Below the pieces are notes generated by a model. That model did no database searches. It was not told the DNA's origin and saw only the letters and a list, made by a program, of their open reading frames with translations. A program made the translations under genes and the position numbers. This document shows, piece after piece, positions 34,359-43,743 of a DNA stretch of 64,000 nt. Source of the stretch: Edaphobacter dinghuensis (GTDB taxonomy: Bacteria; Acidobacteriota; Terriglobia; Terriglobales; Acidobacteriaceae); NCBI RefSeq assembly GCF_014640335.1, contig NZ_BMGT01000001.1, forward strand, positions 186,001 to 250,000, given 5' to 3'. Numbering within the stretch: the stretch's first letter is position 1; each line of letters opens with the position of its first letter.

Positions 34359-35984
34359 GTGAAAAAGACGCAGGTGACGCGGCGCGAGTGGTTGCAGAGT
34401 TCAGTCCTGGTAGCAGCAGGATCGTTGGTCGCACCGAAGAGCATGTGGGGACAGACAAGTTCCCCAATCGCAACAACGACATCAGGCAAAGTTCGCGGAT
34501 TCATCCAGGATGGAGTGAACGTCTTCAAGGGAATCCCATATGGGGGCGATACCGCAAAGCGCCGCTTCATGCCTGCCGAAAAGCCAACACCGTGGACCGG
34601 AGTCCGTGACGCGCTGACCTTTGGCCCGCAGGCTCCGCAGCCGATCCACACGCGCAGTGGCCACTCGTCCTTCTCTCCACTCGATGAAGTCAATCCGGTA
34701 AACAGCGAGGACTGCCTGCATTTGAATGTATGGACAGCAGGGCTTCGCGATGGGCGCAAGCGTCCGGTGATGGTCTATATCCACGGCGGCGCGTATAGCA
34801 GCAGCTCCAGCAACGGCCCGGTCTACGATGGTATTCGGCTGGTCAAGCGCGGCGATGTCGTCGTCGTGACCATGAACCATCGCCTGAACCTGTTCGGCTA
34901 CATGTACCTGGCGAAGTTGGGCGGCGCAGAGTTTGCCGAAAGCGGCAACGTGGGTCAACTCGACCTTGTGCTGATGCTGAAATGGGTGCGCGACAACATC
35001 GCCGAGTTTGGCGGCGATCCTTCGCGGGTGCTGATCTTCGGCCAGAGTGGCGGTGGCGCCAAGTGCGCCACGCTGATGGCGATGCCCGCAGCCAATGGTC
35101 TCTTCCATCGCGTCATCACCATGAGCGGGCAGCAACTGACAGCGAGAACTCAGGAGCACGCCACCGAATCGACAGAGGCTGTCCTCGCGGCGATTGGCCT
35201 ATCGCATGCGAACATCCAAGACATTCGCGATCCAGAAAAAGTACCAATGGAGAAGTTGGTAGCAACGATACGCGCGGGCAAATACTTCGGGCCTGTCCTC
35301 GACGATCAGGTATTACCGCGAGATCCTTTCTCTCCGGACGCTCCTGCACTCTCTGCAAACATTCCGATGATTCTCGGCAATGTCCACGACGAGACGCGCT
35401 TCCTGATCGGGAGCGGCGATGCATCACTGTTCTCTCTTAGTTGGGAAGAGCTGCCAACTCGATTAGAAAAATACCGCTCCTTTCTCGGCGACCTGAAGAC
35501 AGCCGACATCATCGCCGACTATCGCAAGTGGTATCCGGCATACTCGGCCAGCGATGTCTTCTTCGCGGTGACGACGGCCTTCCGAAGCTGGCATGGAATG
35601 GTAATCGAAAGCGACCGCCACGCCGCACAGCACGGCCCAACCTGGGCCTATAACTTTGCCTGGAAGTCGCCAGTTGACGGCGGCAAGTGGGGCGCACCGC
35701 ATACCATGGACATCCCCTTCGCCTTCGACAACGTAAAGATCGCAGCTTCGATGACCGGAGGCGGAGCCGATGCACAACGCGTTGCCGATCAGGTAAGCAA
35801 CACCTTCATCGCCTTTGCGCGAACAGGCGACCCGAACAATAAAGCAATCCCCCACTGGCCACGTTACGAGCTGGAACATAGGCCAACGATGATCTGGGAT
35901 TCCGTCTCACGGATTGAAGACGATCCACGCGGCGAAGAGAGAAAGCTGATCGAACAAGCTCCTTACATTCAACCCGGAACTTAA
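34359..35984 (+). CDS. Tat-exported type B carboxylesterase
   Basis: An alpha/beta hydrolase of the carboxylesterase/lipase family. Starting at GTG 34359 gives 541 residues with a twin-arginine leader (TRREWLQSSVLVAAGSLVA), so it is folded before export. Motifs are EDCLHLNVW, the oxyanion loop YIHGGAY, the nucleophile Ser in FGQSGGGAKC (here GQSGG instead of the more usual GESAG) and the His region GAPHTMDIPFAF. The upstream in-frame TTG lies in the preceding terminator and is not credible. GGAG precedes the GTG. Substrate unknown. Confidence 0.9.
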   Translation: MKKTQVTRREWLQSSVLVAAGSLVAPKSMWGQTSSPIATTTSGKVRGFIQDGVNVFKGIPYGGDTAKRRFMPAEKPTPWTGVRDALTFGPQAPQPIHTRSGHSSFSPLDEVNPVNSEDCLHLNVWTAGLRDGRKRPVMVYIHGGAYSSSSSNGPVYDGIRLVKRGDVVVVTMNHRLNLFGYMYLAKLGGAEFAESGNVGQLDLVLMLKWVRDNIAEFGGDPSRVLIFGQSGGGAKCATLMAMPAANGLFHRVITMSGQQLTARTQEHATESTEAVLAAIGLSHANIQDIRDPEKVPMEKLVATIRAGKYFGPVLDDQVLPRDPFSPDAPALSANIPMILGNVHDETRFLIGSGDASLFSLSWEELPTRLEKYRSFLGDLKTADIIADYRKWYPAYSASDVFFAVTTAFRSWHGMVIESDRHAAQHGPTWAYNFAWKSPVDGGKWGAPHTMDIPFAFDNVKIAASMTGGGADAQRVADQVSNTFIAFARTGDPNNKAIPHWPRYELEHRPTMIWDSVSRIEDDPRGEERKLIEQAPYIQPGT

Positions 35985-35990
35985 AAAAGA

Positions 35991-36023
35991 AATGGCTGGA
36001 AGCTTTAGCAGCTTCCAGCCATT
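35991..36023. terminator. bidirectional terminator between the esterase and typA genes
   Basis: Perfect 14-bp arms AATGGCTGGAAGCT and AGCTTCCAGCCATT around a 5-base loop, in a convergent 56-base gap. On the minus strand it runs into TCTTTTTTAA, so it is the stronger stop for typA; on the plus strand only CTTG follows. Confidence 0.88.
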
Positions 36024-36040
36024 CTTGATAACAACTGCGA

Positions 36041-37873
36041 TTACTCGCTCGAACCCTTGCGAGGACGACGGTTGGCCTGCAATACCTTCTTGCGCAGGCG
36101 CAGCGACTTGGGAGTTACCTCTACAAGTTCGTCATCGGCGATGAACTCGATGCACTGCTCCAGCGTGAGGTTTTTGAACGGCACGAGGCGAACAGCATCG
36201 TCCGAACCAGATGCACGCATGTTCGATAGCTTCTTCTCGCGAACGCAGTTGACGTCGAGGTCGTTGTCGCGGCTGTGCTCGCCGACGATCATGCCCTCGT
36301 AGACCTCAACACCGTCGCCGACGAAGAGCACGCCACGATCCTGCAAACCTTCGAGCGCATACGCAGTCGTGGTTCCCTGCCGGTCGGAGATCAACGCACC
36401 GGAGAGACGCTGCGGAATCTCACCCTGATAGGCGATATAGCCGTCGAGAATCGAGTTCATGATGATCGTTCCTCGAGTCTCGGTCAGCATCTCCGAACGC
36501 AAGCCAATCAGACCGCGGCTGGGGATGCGGAACTCCATACGGACGCGGCCCGAACCGTGATTCGTCATCTTGGTCATCTCGCCTTTTCTTGGTCCGAGGC
36601 GCTCGATGACGGTGCCGACAAAGTTTTCAGGAACGTCGATTGAGAGATGCTCAACCGGCTCCATCACCTCATCGTTGATGCGCTTGGTGACGATCTCAGG
36701 ACGGCTGACCATCAGCTCGAACCCTTCGCGGCGCATCATTTCGATCAGAATGCCGAGTTGCAGTTCGCCGCGTCCCAACACCTTGAAGGAGTCGGGCGAA
36801 CCGGTCTCTTCCATCTTCAGAGAGACGTTCGTCAGTAGCTCCTTGTCGAGACGGTCGCGCAGGTTACGCGAGGTAACGAACTTGCCTTCGCGTCCGGCGA
36901 AAGGCGAATTGTTGACGTTGAACTGAATCGCAATCGTCGGATCGTCGATGGTGATCGGCGGCAGCGGCTTGGGGTCTTCCACGTCGCAGAAGCTCTCGCC
37001 GATGGTGATGCCGGGGATACCGGCGATGGCGACGATATCACCGACCTGCGTCTCTTCAATGTCCGTGCGCTTGAGGCCGGAGAAGCTGAAGAGCTTGGTG
37101 ATCTTGTGCTTGGTAAAGGTGCCGTCGAGCTTGGCGACGTTGTACTCCTGCCCGGTGCGCATGGTGCCGTTGAAGACGCGGCCGATGGCAAGACGTCCCA
37201 GGTAGTCGGAGTAATCGAGGTTGGTGACCAGAATCTGCACCGCACCCTCGGGATCGCCTTTAGCAACAGGAATCGTGGTGATGATCTGCTCGAAGAGCGG
37301 CTGCAGGTCGGTGCCGGGAACGTTAGGATCGGTGGTCGCGGTGCCGAGCTTGCCGTTGGTGTAGAGCACGGGGAAATCAAGCACGGACTCATCGGCATCG
37401 AGGTCGATGAAGAGGTCATAGACCTCGTTCAGAACTTCCTGTGCGCGAGCATCAGGACGGTCGATCTTGTTGATAACGACCATCGGAGTCAGCCCAGCTT
37501 CAAGTGCCTTCGAGAGCACATAGCGAGTCTGCGGCAGCGGGCCTTCCGAGGCATCGACAAGCAGAACAACGCCGTCAACCATCTTGAGAGCGCGCTCGAC
37601 CTCTCCGCCAAAGTCGGCGTGGCCCGGAGTATCGACGATATTGATCTTGTTGTCGTGATAGTAAAGAGCGGTGTTCTTGGCCAGAATCGTGATGCCGCGC
37701 TCTTTTTCAAGGTCGTTCGAGTCCATAACGCGCTCGGCTACAGCTTCGTTGGAGCGGAAGGTGCCGGACTGGCGAAGCATGGCGTCGACGAGGGTGGTCT
37801 TGCCATGGTCGACGTGGGCGATGATGGCGATATTGAAGATGGGCTTAACGGCAACTGCGGTAGAAGTGCTCAC
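36041..37873 (-). CDS. typA: ribosome-associated GTPase TypA/BipA
   Basis: Translation-factor GTPase that binds the ribosome and helps assembly and stress or cold growth. The G domain shows [17 protein letters not shown] at about residues 19-35, [10 protein letters not shown] (switch), [15 protein letters not shown] and [12 protein letters not shown]-like domains and the BipA-specific C-terminal domain follow, ending [17 protein letters not shown]. At 610 residues it has normal length. It appears to be monocistronic, with its own terminator. Confidence 0.96.
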   Translation of the reverse strand: MSTSTAVAVKPIFNIAIIAHVDHGKTTLVDAMLRQSGTFRSNEAVAERVMDSNDLEKERGITILAKNTALYYHDNKINIVDTPGHADFGGEVERALKMVDGVVLLVDASEGPLPQTRYVLSKALEAGLTPMVVINKIDRPDARAQEVLNEVYDLFIDLDADESVLDFPVLYTNGKLGTATTDPNVPGTDLQPLFEQIITTIPVAKGDPEGAVQILVTNLDYSDYLGRLAIGRVFNGTMRTGQEYNVAKLDGTFTKHKITKLFSFSGLKRTDIEETQVGDIVAIAGIPGITIGESFCDVEDPKPLPPITIDDPTIAIQFNVNNSPFAGREGKFVTSRNLRDRLDKELLTNVSLKMEETGSPDSFKVLGRGELQLGILIEMMRREGFELMVSRPEIVTKRINDEVMEPVEHLSIDVPENFVGTVIERLGPRKGEMTKMTNHGSGRVRMEFRIPSRGLIGLRSEMLTETRGTIIMNSILDGYIAYQGEIPQRLSGALISDRQGTTTAYALEGLQDRGVLFVGDGVEVYEGMIVGEHSRDNDLDVNCVREKKLSNMRASGSDDAVRLVPFKNLTLEQCIEFIADDELVEVTPKSLRLRKKVLQANRRPRKGSSE

Positions 37874-38001
37874 TGCGATGTATGTCCTGTCTGGGCGCTG
37901 GGGGATGGGACGAAGATGGAAATGCGCGTCACTATTAGTTTACCGCAGGCAGTTGCCAAAGGGCCATGAAAGAAGGCTTTGGACAGAAAAAGACTGCGGA
38001 A

Positions 38002-38640
38002 TCACTTGTTTGGAGACTGCGTAGACGAAGGAATTGGCCGGTAATAACGAGCCTCAGGATCGGCACAGCCCTGGCAGATGATTTCTCCGTTAATTTCCAC
38101 CTGGCGGTCGTAATTAATGCCCTCGCCACAAACCGCGCAGGCAATACGCGCCGACTTGTAGCCCGGCATCTCGCGCGGTTGCAGCGGCACCTGTACCCAC
38201 TGCTCGCTGAAGAGGTCTTCGTCGGGAAGCTCGCGATAGGCGAGCATCTGCTGCTGGTTCTTGTTTTCGATGTGCGGATAAAGCTCGCGGGCGCGCTGCT
38301 TGGAGGACTCAAGCGCGGCGATGCGGATCGCTTTGCCGGTCTCTAAATCGGGATTTTGGGGGTCGCCTAAATCGAGAAACGTGGCGGCCATCTTGCCCCA
38401 GTCACGGAACTTGAGCGCGCGCTTGCCGAGACGGCAGCCGGTGACAACTCCAATCGCATCCGTAGCGCAGCGGTCGATCTCGACGAAGGTGACCAGGCGC
38501 TTGCGGTCGGCCCCTTTGGGGTCGTCGATGCCGAGACGCCGACAGCCGAGCATGGCCATGCGCACGCCGAGAACCTGACCCGCACAGAGGTGGCCGTGGG
38601 CAATCTCGGCTTCGCGGAGGAGCTCGTCAAAGGTCTGCAT
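38002..38640 (-). CDS. orphan FmdE-like protein with C-terminal zinc ribbon
   Basis: A 212-residue protein matching the FmdE family (formylmethanofuran dehydrogenase subunit E-like). It starts [19 protein letters not shown], where [19 protein letters not shown] is the family hallmark with possible metal-binding His and Cys; [10 protein letters not shown] and [11 protein letters not shown] follow. The C-terminus has a zinc ribbon, CAVC...CQGC. Methanogenesis genes are absent here, so its role is unknown; related bacterial proteins are linked to molybdenum or formate enzymes. The start at 38640 lacks a clear ribosome site, so it may be elsewhere. Confidence 0.85.
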   Translation of the reverse strand: MQTFDELLREAEIAHGHLCAGQVLGVRMAMLGCRRLGIDDPKGADRKRLVTFVEIDRCATDAIGVVTGCRLGKRALKFRDWGKMAATFLDLGDPQNPDLETGKAIRIAALESSKQRARELYPHIENKNQQQMLAYRELPDEDLFSEQWVQVPLQPREMPGYKSARIACAVCGEGINYDRQVEINGEIICQGCADPEARYYRPIPSSTQSPNK

Positions 38641-38744
38641 GGAGTGATGATAGGCGGAACGCGCCCCCTCGACCAACTTCGACGCGAAGCAAGCCTTGCA
38701 CACGGCAGCGCAGCGGGGGTATTATCCGAAGCCCAGGGCTGCCC

Positions 38745-39185
38745 ATGAGTGAACTAACCACGACAGTCGGCGAAGTGCTGCGGCAGAAGAAGGCAGAGAT
38801 GTGGTCGACGACACCGGACGCCTCCGTGTACGAAGCCATCGGCATCATGGCCGAGCAACAGGTAGGCGCGCTCTTCGTCATGGAGCGGGGGGTGCTGGTG
38901 GGCATCATCTCCGAGCGTGACTATGCGCGCAAGGTGATCCTACAGGAGCGGTCGTCGAAGGAGACTATGGTGCGGCAGATCATGAGCACCCCCGTCATCA
39001 CCGTCTCCCTGCGGCACACCGTAGCCGAGTGCATGCGCCTGGTCACCGACCACCGCATACGACACCTTCCTGTAGAGGACCACGGCAAGATAGTGGGAAT
39101 GATCTCGATCGGCGATCTGGTGAACTCCGTCATCTCCGAGCAGGAGGCGAGAATCCGCCACCTTGAGGCTTATATCTCGCAATAG
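38745..39185 (+). CDS. tandem CBS-domain protein
   Basis: A 146-residue protein that is just two CBS domains, expected to bind adenine nucleotides and sense energy state. The first repeat includes VYEAIGIMAEQQVGALFVME and GIISERDYARKVI, the second IMSTPVITVSLRHTVAECM and RHLPVEDHGKIVGMISIGDL. A short helical tail follows. No partner domain is fused. It is divergent from the FmdE-like gene, with a 104-base gap, so the two might share regulation. Confidence 0.93.
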   Translation: MSELTTTVGEVLRQKKAEMWSTTPDASVYEAIGIMAEQQVGALFVMERGVLVGIISERDYARKVILQERSSKETMVRQIMSTPVITVSLRHTVAECMRLVTDHRIRHLPVEDHGKIVGMISIGDLVNSVISEQEARIRHLEAYISQ

Positions 39186-39253
39186 AACTGAAATGGACAG
39201 AAGCGCAGCGTCATCCGCAAGGATTCGCCGCGCTCTATCACATTTCGGATTAC

Positions 39254-39760
39254 CTAGAACTGCTCGTCCGCCGATGGCCCATAGATGGCCGGAACGCTGG
39301 CTTCGTTAAGGCGAAGGTAGACGGTAAGCTGTCCGCGGTGGTGGGCAAGATGGCTGAAGACAGAGTCCGTAATCTGAACATGACGCGGCGCCTCGCTGAT
39401 GGTACGGCCACCCATCTTGAATCTCCAGGGCTTGAGAAGGTGCTCTTCGGTAGTGGCCTCGAGCGACTTGCGGGCCTTGGCGACTCCTTCATCGAGGAGC
39501 TTCAACAACTCTGCCTTGGTGGCAACCGGCTTGGTCTTGAGATCTTCATTGCGAGGATCATCGAGATTCAGTTCGTCGGTCTCGATCATCATCGACACCC
39601 AGCCGGGCATGGTGGCAACAAGCGCGGCGAGTAAACCGAGCGCCATGGACTTCTCGTGCGGCTTCCAGTCGTTGCGTCCTTCAGGAGTGCGCTCGATTGC
39701 CTTGCGGGAGGATGCTGCTTCGCGGTCAAGCTGGGCGAGGAAAAACTCTTTCAATTCCAT
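39254..39760 (-). CDS. DinB-fold protein
   Basis: A 168-residue four-helix protein of the DinB/YfiT metal-binding superfamily. The C-terminal motif SHLAHHRGQLTVYLRLNE carries the paired His, Arg and Gln typical of the fold, and an earlier His lies near HEKSMALGLLAALVA. Members include thiol-dependent S-transferases; the substrate is not known here. The start at 39760 has a strong AAGGAGAT ribosome site. It is divergent from the WYL regulator gene, which probably controls it. Confidence 0.88.
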   Translation of the reverse strand: MELKEFFLAQLDREAASSRKAIERTPEGRNDWKPHEKSMALGLLAALVATMPGWVSMMIETDELNLDDPRNEDLKTKPVATKAELLKLLDEGVAKARKSLEATTEEHLLKPWRFKMGGRTISEAPRHVQITDSVFSHLAHHRGQLTVYLRLNEASVPAIYGPSADEQF

Positions 39761-39816
39761 GTAGATCTCCTTGAGGTAGCTGTCTGCTTCGCTTACATGT
39801 TTGAGACTAAAAAGGT

Positions 39817-39841
39817 ATATATGCCATGTACTGTCATATAT
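39817..39841. promoter_or_regulatory. inverted repeat in the dinB-WYL intergenic region
   Basis: ATATATG and CATATAT arms, 7 bp each and perfect, are separated by 11 bases in the 129-bp divergent gap. It is a plausible operator for the WYL regulator. Confidence 0.4.
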
Positions 39842-39889
39842 CTTTGGCAAGATAAAAAAGTTCACCCCGCTCGCAAGGAGGATGGAAGC

Positions 39890-40861
39890 GTGAAGGCCAG
39901 CCGTCTCATGTCCGCGCTGATGCTCTTGCAGGCACACGGGCAACTCAGCACCCGCGAGTTGGCAGAGCGGCTCGAGGTCTCGCAGCGCACCGTGCACCGC
40001 GATATGGAGGCGCTCTGCATCGCGGGAATTCCTCTGCTGGCGATGCGTGGAGCACAGGGCGGATGGCGACTCGAGAAAGGCTGGCGTACGCAGGTGCCGG
40101 GGCTGGACGAGCCGGAGCTGCGCGCTCTGCTGATGACACAGCCACGTGCGTTGGGCGATCCCAAACTGTCCGCGGCGGCAGAGCGGGCGTTTGGCAAACT
40201 GATGGCCGCACTCCCTGTCTCAATGCGGCGACAGGCCGAGGCAATGCGCGAACGCCTGCACGTCGACCACACAGGATGGCATCCCTCTTCCGAAGATCTG
40301 TCGATGCTGCCTCTGGTGCAGGATGCGGTGGCGCGTGACTGCCGCCTGACCTTCGACTACACACGCGCCGACGGAGACACGGCGCCGCGAACGGTCGATC
40401 CGCTGGGACTGGTGGCCAAAGGCTCGACCTGGTACATGGTGGGGCGTGCGGCGAATGGCCTGCGCACCTATCGCGTCTCGCGCATGCAAGCTGTAACGGT
40501 GCTGGCCACCAGCTTTGAGCGTCCGGCGAAGTTCAGCCTGGGGGCGTACTGGAGCGAGTCCACCGCGCAGTTACAACAGGCTCGACAGAGCTATGAGGTA
40601 ACTCTGCTGCTCGATCCTCAGGCGGCACGCTCGATAGGCCAATGGATGCACGCCGTTCCGGTTAAGCCTGGTGCGACGAAATTGCCCGAGGGATGGTCTG
40701 CTCTGCGGGTCGGCTTCGAAAACGAACACCAGGCACGGTTCGTCACGCTGGGCTTTGGCCCGAAAGCGAGAGTGCTGGAGCCGAAGCAACTGCGCGAGCG
40801 CGTACTGGCAGACGCTCGCGCAATCGCCGCAGCAGGTACAGCTAATACGTTGCCAGGCTGA
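39890..40861 (+). CDS. WYL-domain transcriptional regulator
   Basis: A 323-residue YafY-type regulator. An N-terminal DeoR-like winged helix (TRELAERLEVSQRTVHRDME) is followed by a WYL domain with VDPLGLVAKGSTWYMVGRA and RTYRVSRM, which in this family binds a small ligand or nucleic acid, and a C-terminal extension. The frame is open upstream through the dinB promoter, but GTG at 39890 has AAGGAGG eight bases before it and matches the usual start KASRLMS. It ends two bases before the pseudogene region on the other strand. Confidence 0.92.
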   Translation: MKASRLMSALMLLQAHGQLSTRELAERLEVSQRTVHRDMEALCIAGIPLLAMRGAQGGWRLEKGWRTQVPGLDEPELRALLMTQPRALGDPKLSAAAERAFGKLMAALPVSMRRQAEAMRERLHVDHTGWHPSSEDLSMLPLVQDAVARDCRLTFDYTRADGDTAPRTVDPLGLVAKGSTWYMVGRAANGLRTYRVSRMQAVTVLATSFERPAKFSLGAYWSESTAQLQQARQSYEVTLLLDPQAARSIGQWMHAVPVKPGATKLPEGWSALRVGFENEHQARFVTLGFGPKARVLEPKQLRERVLADARAIAAAGTANTLPG

Positions 40862-40863
40862 CC

Positions 40864-41071
40864 CTTCGGCAACATCGCGGGCCACGCGCTGGAGTTGTTG
40901 ACCTGAGCGCCCAGCATCAGGAATGGCGCGCCATCTTTCTGGACAATGCGAGGCAGCGATCGATTCGTAGGCGTCTGTGCGTGGAGGTCAAGCGGGCCGA
41001 AAGAGAAGGCAGAAAAGATCAGAAGAAGAGATGCAAATGCTGGCGAGCCGGAAGCGTTTCATGCAGAGCAT
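40864..41071 (-). pseudogene. remnant of a secreted GH35-type beta-galactosidase (DUF5597 kind)
   Basis: On the minus strand an ATG (41071 or 41062) with an upstream GGAGG starts a signal-peptide-like MKRFRLASICIS that goes out of frame. One base along, the frame continues LLLIFSAFSFGPLDLHAQ, then PRIVQKDG joined directly to APFLMLGAQVNNSSAWPAML and PK. This is the well-known N-terminal part of acidobacterial beta-galactosidases, with a frameshift, an internal loss of roughly ten residues, and nothing after PK, where the WYL gene's end begins. The rest of the gene is absent, so it is a dead fragment. Confidence 0.7.
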
Positions 41072-41116
41072 CCTCTTTTGCCTCCGATAACAATATCCAG
41101 TCATAAAGCGATTCAG

Positions 41117-41788
41117 CTAAACTTCGCGGCTTTTGGTTCGCGCAATCTTAAGGGCTTCGTCGATTGCTTTGCGAGCGCGTTTTTCACGCGACTCAGGGCT
41201 TTGATAATAGAAAATTCCGAGCAGGTGGCCACGGCGCTGCACCGGCGTCATCGCCTCCCAGCCTGCACGAGCCCGCGAGTGACGCGCGAATTCCATTTGC
41301 AGAATCGGCGGCAGCTCGCGCTCGCCCTCCATGGCCAGCATCATGCGCTCCACCATCTGCTCGGCACGGCGCAGGCGGGCTTCGGCGCTCTTGGGAGTGT
41401 TGATATTGCGGGTAATGTTGTCGCGGGCAGAGATGCTTAACTGTTCGTACCATTTTTTGAGCGCGCCATGCTGCTTCAAGAGCTTCGCCAACTCCGTAGG
41501 AATGGACGTCTTACGCTCTTCGAGGTCGGGCTCAATCACGATCTCAACCATGCCGCCAACCACGGCGCCTGCGCCCTTCTGCATCTGCCTGTTCACCAGC
41601 ACAAAGTGGCCGTCCTGCGCAGACCCGAAGAGCGAAGTGCGAAAGGCAAAGCCGTTGACCGTGCCTTTGACGTGCAGGCGATTCCGTGTCTTCCAAGTCT
41701 TCGCAACGTCGAAGGGCAGCCTGACGATCACCCAGTTGAGCTTGCTGTACGGTTCGAGAAGACCGCGAAACTTCTTGCTTGTGCTCAT
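41117..41788 (-). CDS. YdeI/OmdA-like protein with DUF1905 domain
   Basis: A 223-residue cytoplasmic protein. The N-terminal half fits DUF1905 (VIVRLPFDVAKTWKTRNRLH, then GTVNGFAFRTSLFG and GHFVLVNRQMQKGAG), and the C-terminal half fits the YdeI/OmpD-associated domain with an Arg-rich end (YYQSPESREKRARKAI). Relatives are described as bacteriocin-protection proteins, but the actual function is unclear. It lies 24 bases downstream of the Pmp3-like gene, in the same direction. Confidence 0.88.
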   Translation of the reverse strand: MSTSKKFRGLLEPYSKLNWVIVRLPFDVAKTWKTRNRLHVKGTVNGFAFRTSLFGSAQDGHFVLVNRQMQKGAGAVVGGMVEIVIEPDLEERKTSIPTELAKLLKQHGALKKWYEQLSISARDNITRNINTPKSAEARLRRAEQMVERMMLAMEGERELPPILQMEFARHSRARAGWEAMTPVQRRGHLLGIFYYQSPESREKRARKAIDEALKIARTKSREV

Positions 41789-41812
41789 AGAAGAGTGCCG
41801 ACTCCGAGGAAA

Positions 41813-42007
41813 TTAATATTGCCGGCTGAGTGCGCGGTGAATCTTCTGGTCGGTCTTGTACTGACTAAGCGCGTAGACGGCCCATATCGTAGCGGGAATC
41901 CATCCAAGAACCGTGATCTGCAACACCAGGCAGATGAACCCGGCAAAGGGGCGGCCTATGGTGAAGAAGGTCAGCCAGGGAAAGAAGAATGCGATGACAA
42001 GTCTCAC
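41813..42007 (-). CDS. YqaE/Pmp3-family membrane protein
   Basis: A 64-residue protein with two membrane segments (LVIAFFFPWLTFFTIG and GFICLVLQITVLGWIPATIW), the classic Pmp3 layout, found in bacteria, plants and yeast and linked to membrane potential or salt stress. It starts with GTG. The tail (KTDQKIHRALSRQY) is basic. Likely cotranscribed with the YdeI-like gene. Confidence 0.88.
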   Translation of the reverse strand: MRLVIAFFFPWLTFFTIGRPFAGFICLVLQITVLGWIPATIWAVYALSQYKTDQKIHRALSRQY

Positions 42008-42083
42008 TTGCGGGCCTTCCGTCGGGATTCAGCGCTACAGCGATGTTACCGCCGATGGAGCAAGATACGCGTCCGGCAGCCGA

Positions 42084-42830
42084 TTAGTTCTCATCCGAGT
42101 TATCCCCCTCCTCCACCAGCGAGCTCGAACCGAACACATCATAGGTGGTAGCCTGCCCGCCGGTAGGCTGAATGGTGACGCGCATGGGCAGTCTCTGCCA
42201 GCTCGCAAGCTGGCACACGGGGATGAAGTGGTTCGACTGCGGCCACTCACCGATCTTCTTCTGCACCACGGCCTTGCGCGCTCCAAGCTGGGCCACAACA
42301 GCAAAAAGTCCACCCCGAGCCGTGGTCGCAATGCCGCAGTAGGCGGCATAATCGCGGAACCAGACGACGTTAGAGACAACTGAATCAAAATCAGGCAGAT
42401 GCAGCGCGGTAATGTGGCCGCTGATGCGATCGACCATCAGCCACGGCCCCGGCTCCCACACCCAGCGAGGAGCAGGATCGGTGGGCAGAGCATCATTGAG
42501 CCGCAGAGCGCGGCGCACAGTAAACGTGCGATCAGTAACGTCGTGGATCTCCCCGGTAGTCCACTCCTTCTGACGGTCATCCACGTACAGGGCGCGAACA
42601 CGCAACGTCGAGGCCTCATCCGACTTGGTCTCAGGTGTTGCATCCGTAGGGACATAGGGCGCACGCCTGCTAGGACCGAGAGTAACGGTATGCACCTTGG
42701 GCGCTGCGAGAAGCCGCGCAGGCACAAACGATAAGACCAGCAGCAGCGAGGTGGGCAGATATCTACGAAGCAGAGAGAGATACAAGGAAAAATTCAAGAT
42801 TGGGCCTGTGGTTTGAGATTGCTGCAACAT
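42084..42830 (-). CDS. secreted protein of unknown function
   Basis: A 248-residue protein with a signal peptide (YLPTSLLLVLSFVPARLLAA, cleaved near residue 42) and no lipobox. The mature part has mixed beta/loop character with several Trp (RWVWEPGPWLMVDR) and no domain I recognise. It ends acidic (VEEGDNSDEN). Seven bases would not fit an operon link to the Pmp3-like gene; the gap is 76 bases. I infer a periplasmic or cell-surface location. Confidence 0.8.
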   Translation of the reverse strand: MLQQSQTTGPILNFSLYLSLLRRYLPTSLLLVLSFVPARLLAAPKVHTVTLGPSRRAPYVPTDATPETKSDEASTLRVRALYVDDRQKEWTTGEIHDVTDRTFTVRRALRLNDALPTDPAPRWVWEPGPWLMVDRISGHITALHLPDFDSVVSNVVWFRDYAAYCGIATTARGGLFAVVAQLGARKAVVQKKIGEWPQSNHFIPVCQLASWQRLPMRVTIQPTGGQATTYDVFGSSSLVEEGDNSDEN

Positions 42831-43139
42831 CGAAATTTCAAAGTGTTGCCATGCTAATCCGCAGGCTACATCTTCCGCGTATACAGGGCTGTAACTTGCC
42901 TAACACTTTTGGGGAGTGGAATAAATGGGACGATATTCGGAAGAAAGGAACCGGAAACCGGGAAGAACCTTCCGAGTCAATGGAAGGCGCATAAAATCTG
43001 TGGATTTCGTCGTCGTTGGCCGCGTTATGCAGGCGAAATCCAGAGTAGTATCGTGGAATGAATGCGTGCTGCCGTCGTGGTGGCGCGTTCGAAAGCCCGC
43101 GGCGAGAATATTAAGCAGTACGAAAGGACAGAGACAGAT
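42831..43139. other. gene-free region between the secreted protein and bactofilin genes
   Basis: The region serves two divergent starts. One open frame from 42925 overlaps the bactofilin gene in another phase and has no protein character. A -10-like element and GGGGAG occur near 42910, but I cannot place a promoter with confidence. Confidence 0.5.
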
Positions 43140-43682
43140 ATGTGGAAACCGAATCAGCCCGGAAGCAATAGCCCTTCAACTCCCGAACCAGTGCGTCCGA
43201 CTCCGGCAGCAAGCCCGAACTACGAGGCCAGCCCGACGCGGCAGGCGAGTGTAGGCAGCGCGACACCAGCCTCGGCGGTGCCGACGGGCGAGCAGGCAAC
43301 GATCGGCAAATCGCTCATCGTCAAGGGAGAGTTGACCGGTTCCGAGTCGCTCTACATCGACGGCAAGGTCGAAGGCGCCATCAATCTGCCTGGCAATCGC
43401 GTCACCGTGGGACGCAACGGCCAGGTCGCGGCGAACATCGTCGCCCGCGAGGTCGTTGTACTGGGCAAGGTGCGCGGCAACTGCCAGGCCAGCGATCGCG
43501 TCGACATCCGCAGCGAAGGCTCGCTGACCGGCGACGTCATTGCAGCTCGCATCTCGATCGAAGATGGCGCGTTCTTCAAGGGCGGCATCGACATCCGTAA
43601 GCCCGGCGGCACGGACCTCAAGGGCGGCACGGCCACCAGCGCCGCAACCCCCGGCCCCGAACCTGTCACCACCCAGGCATAA
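43140..43682 (+). CDS. bactofilin
   Basis: Cytoskeletal polymer-forming protein of the bactofilin (DUF583) family. The 180 residues have a Pro/Ser/Ala-rich tail at 1-50 (SPSTPEPVRPTPAASPN), then a right-handed beta-helix from about 55 to 150 (GKSLIVKGELTGSESLYIDG, then ANIVAREVVVLGKVRGNCQA), and an unstructured C-terminal tail. The disordered ends around the helix are typical. In the family it forms filaments at the membrane and can organise cell-wall enzymes. Start ATG 43140; a terminator follows. Confidence 0.94.
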   Translation: MWKPNQPGSNSPSTPEPVRPTPAASPNYEASPTRQASVGSATPASAVPTGEQATIGKSLIVKGELTGSESLYIDGKVEGAINLPGNRVTVGRNGQVAANIVAREVVVLGKVRGNCQASDRVDIRSEGSLTGDVIAARISIEDGAFFKGGIDIRKPGGTDLKGGTATSAATPGPEPVTTQA

Positions 43683-43702
43683 GCGCAATATCGCATCGCC
43701 AC

Positions 43703-43733
43703 AAACGGCCCCGGCTCAAGTCGGGGCCGTTTT
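43703..43733 (+). terminator. intrinsic terminator of the bactofilin gene
   Basis: AAACGGCCCCG and CGGGGCCGTTT arms, 11 bp and perfect, with an 8-base loop and following T run, about 20 bases after the stop. Confidence 0.9.
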
Positions 43734-43743
43734 GCATTTAAGA

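Noticed and set aside
42925-43254. 109-codon basic ORF before bactofilin
   Set aside because: It overlaps the bactofilin start in another frame, has no domain, and lies in the divergent promoter region.
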